NCBI GenBank assembly: GCA_965226925.1 | Contig: CBDDEN010000007.1 | Coordinates: 62,001 to 126,000 of the forward strand | Source of the DNA: CBDDCX01 sp965226925 | GTDB lineage: Bacteria; Gemmatimonadota; Gemmatimonadetes; Longimicrobiales; Gaopeijiaceae | DNA length: 64,000 bases | Reading direction: 5' to 3' | Part shown: piece after piece, positions 62,688 through 64,000 of the stretch | Layout of the letters: each line of letters begins with the position of its first letter | How positions within the stretch are numbered: position 1 is the stretch's first letter | The notes under the pieces: generated by a model | Told to the model about the DNA's origin: nothing | Database searches by the model: none | Seen by the model: the letters and a program-made list of their open reading frames with translations, nothing else | Program-made: the position numbers and the translations under genes

Positions 62688-63185
62688 TTGTTGCCTGCCA
62701 TAGCCATCAGGGGGCCGCGCCCTCGCGTCCCGCTTCTGATCGCCACCCGCGCTATCGGAGTCCTCATTGCTCTGGCTGCCCCGGCAGCCGTACCGGTTGC
62801 AGCTCAGCGGCCGCCTGCGGACGGCAGTGCGGCCACGAGCGACAGGAGACCTCCGTTGCCCACCGGAATGGGCTCGTACGCCGGAACCTCCTCGACGCAC
62901 TCCGGGTCGGTACAAGCCCCCGGAATCGTGCTGTCAGTTCCGTCGCTCGAGGTGAACGAGGGCGGGCAAGCCACCTACACGGTGAGTCTGGAAACGCAGC
63001 CTTCGGGCAACGTCTCGGTCGCGATTGCCGGGGCGGACCTGTCTCCCGACCCCCAGACTTTGAACTTCACGTCGACGACCTGGTCGACAGTGCAGATCGT
63101 GACGCTGTCTCCCGGCACCGACCGCAACGCAACCGATTCCAACATCACGGTGACCCACACGGCCGCCGGGGCCGACTACGCCTAG
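62688..63185 (+). CDS. Short exported repeat-domain protein, probably truncated
   Basis: 165 residues. A signal-like segment (AIGVLIALAAPAAVPVAAQ) and a Ser/Thr-rich linker precede one Calx-beta-like domain (LEVNEGGQATYTVSLETQPS, VSVAIAGADLSPDPQTLNFT, RNATDSNITVTHTAAGADYA). The domain ends at a TAG where the usual closing strand (ASVT and so on) should follow. Proteins with this domain are normally long surface proteins, so a nonsense codon may have cut it. 63186-63436 after it shows no gene. Confidence 0.55.
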   Translation: MLPAIAIRGPRPRVPLLIATRAIGVLIALAAPAAVPVAAQRPPADGSAATSDRRPPLPTGMGSYAGTSSTHSGSVQAPGIVLSVPSLEVNEGGQATYTVSLETQPSGNVSVAIAGADLSPDPQTLNFTSTTWSTVQIVTLSPGTDRNATDSNITVTHTAAGADYA

Positions 63186-63436
63186 CTCACCTATCCAGGA
63201 ACGAGCCGCCCCCCGCTCCCCCGCCGAACCCCCGGACGCCTGAATCCTCCCCGCCCTCTCCGGGCGGATCCTCTTCCGCGTCCAACCGTCGCGCGTCCCG
63301 CCTGTCGGCGGGGACGGCGTTGTCGCGCGCAGGTTCTGCGGCCTGTTACGCGGCGCCGCACGACGGCCGCAGGCCGGGTCGGGGCCAGGAAGGAGCGGGC
63401 TGCCAGCGCCGCTTCCCGGTCATCACAGCACGCAGT

Positions 63437-64000
63437 ATGGAGTGTGCTTCAGAACCGGGCGTCATCGCCGCCAGGCTGCAGGCGGCGTCCTTCGCGGGGC
63501 GCGGCAGGGGTGGCGCGGATCGCTCCCACCGCGCGGTGCCTTACCTCCGCCGGCAGCTACGGTCCCTCGGCCGCCATGTGCTGGGATCGGTGCTTGCCGG
63601 CCTCGCTGTGCTGGTGATCGGGGCCCCGGAGCAAGCCAATGCGCAGACGCCCAACACCCCCGCGACGGGCGTGCCGACCATCACGGGCACGGCGCAGGTG
63701 GGCCAGACGCTGACCGCCTCGCCGGGCACCATCGCCGACGCCGACGGGCTGACCACCCCCAATTACACGTACCAGTGGATCCGGGTGGACGGCACGGACG
63801 AGGCGGACCTCACAGCCTCGACTACCGCCACCTACACCATGAACAACGACGACCTGGGCAAGACCCTCAAGGTGAGAGCGAGCTTCACCGACGACGCGGG
63901 GAACGCCGAGAGCCGGACCAGCGCGCCGACGGCGACCGTCGAGTACGGTGCCCCGACAGCCTTGTCCGTAACGGTAGGGGTCGGTCAGGTCGTGCTGGTG
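63437..64000 (+). CDS. Large exported repeat protein, 5' part (runs off right edge)
   Basis: The frame is open to the end of the window. From the ATG at 63437 or the GTG at 63536 there is a basic N-region (YLRRQLRSLGRHVLG), a signal helix (SVLAGLAVLVIGAPEQANAQ) and tandem strand-rich domains beginning ATGVPTITGTAQVGQTLTAS with YTYQWIRVDGTDEADL. That pattern (VGQTLTAxxGxIxDADGL and YQW) is an Ig-like repeat of surface adhesin-type proteins. It is placed here as the start of a giant surface protein. Neither start has a strong ribosome site. Confidence 0.75.
   Translation, partial: MECASEPGVIAARLQAASFAGRGRGGADRSHRAVPYLRRQLRSLGRHVLGSVLAGLAVLVIGAPEQANAQTPNTPATGVPTITGTAQVGQTLTASPGTIADADGLTTPNYTYQWIRVDGTDEADLTASTTATYTMNNDDLGKTLKVRASFTDDAGNAESRTSAPTATVEYGAPTALSVTVGVGQVVLV

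Overview
The window is a GC-rich bacterial chromosome segment. The sequence does not name the organism. Lipoproteins whose acylated Cys is followed by GDGDSPAAPP-like linkers and Ig/cadherin-like repeats, secreted HExxH proteases and long exported repeat proteins recall Gemmatimonadota of the Palauibacter type. That placement is an inference from style and no marker gene supports it. No rRNA and no CRISPR array was seen.

Layout. 1-4.2 kb: ordinary genes (GIY-YIG-like protein, small membrane protein, tRNA-Pro, a quinone-oxidoreductase-like gene and a secreted zinc-protease-like gene, the last two each broken by a 2-nt frame shift). 4.2-6.0 kb: fourteen tRNA genes on one strand, starting with initiator tRNA-fMet and ending with tRNA-Ser, followed by an AT-rich stretch. 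6.1-30.3 kb: a graveyard of mobile DNA. It holds IS3-family elements of the IS407 type (called ISa, ISb and ISc here), another IS3-family element (ISd), an IS3-group element (ISe) split by an intact IS30-family element, an IS256-family element, a P4-type integrase, MobC-like and DinB-like genes present twice, and gene stumps cut at IS ends. 30.3-39.7 kb: a well-preserved metal-efflux operon on the minus strand (His-rich exported protein, TolC-type channel, lipoprotein adaptor, RND pump, then a Cys/His-rich exported protein, a Met/His-rich lipoprotein and an outer-membrane protein), with a MITE-like element in the stop codon of the adaptor gene. 39.8-45 kb: an inverted partial copy of the RND gene and two ISb copies flanking a lipoprotein gene. 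45-49 kb: integrase stumps, a cluster of hairpins and tandem repeats, an SPFH protein, a methyltransferase and a YIP1-like membrane protein. 49-55.3 kb: IS stumps around a glutamine amidotransferase, a broken MNT nucleotidyltransferase coupled to a TIR-like nucleotide-binding protein, and a secreted alpha/beta hydrolase. 55.3-58.6 kb: part of a conjugative-type module (VirB11/TrbB-like ATPase, ArdC antirestriction protein, winged-helix protein, membrane protein). 58.7-64 kb: a soluble sensor kinase fused to an OmpR-type regulator, a tyrosine recombinase lying between two inverted 11-6-11 core-type sites, and decayed or incomplete repeat proteins.

How it works together. The stable functions are tRNA supply, metal efflux (channel, adaptor and pump with periplasmic metal-binding partners) and envelope proteins. 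The rest is mobile or defence-linked. All four ISb copies lack target-site duplications, and two of them end long, almost perfect duplications, so recombination or replicative rearrangement at this IS seems to have shaped the region. The two intact ISd copies and the IS30-family copy keep duplications and are simple insertions. The most unusual items are the recombinase with its own inverted site pair, the TIR-like/MNT gene pair, the hairpin cluster at 45.4 kb, and the MITE that split the efflux operon while keeping the stop codon.
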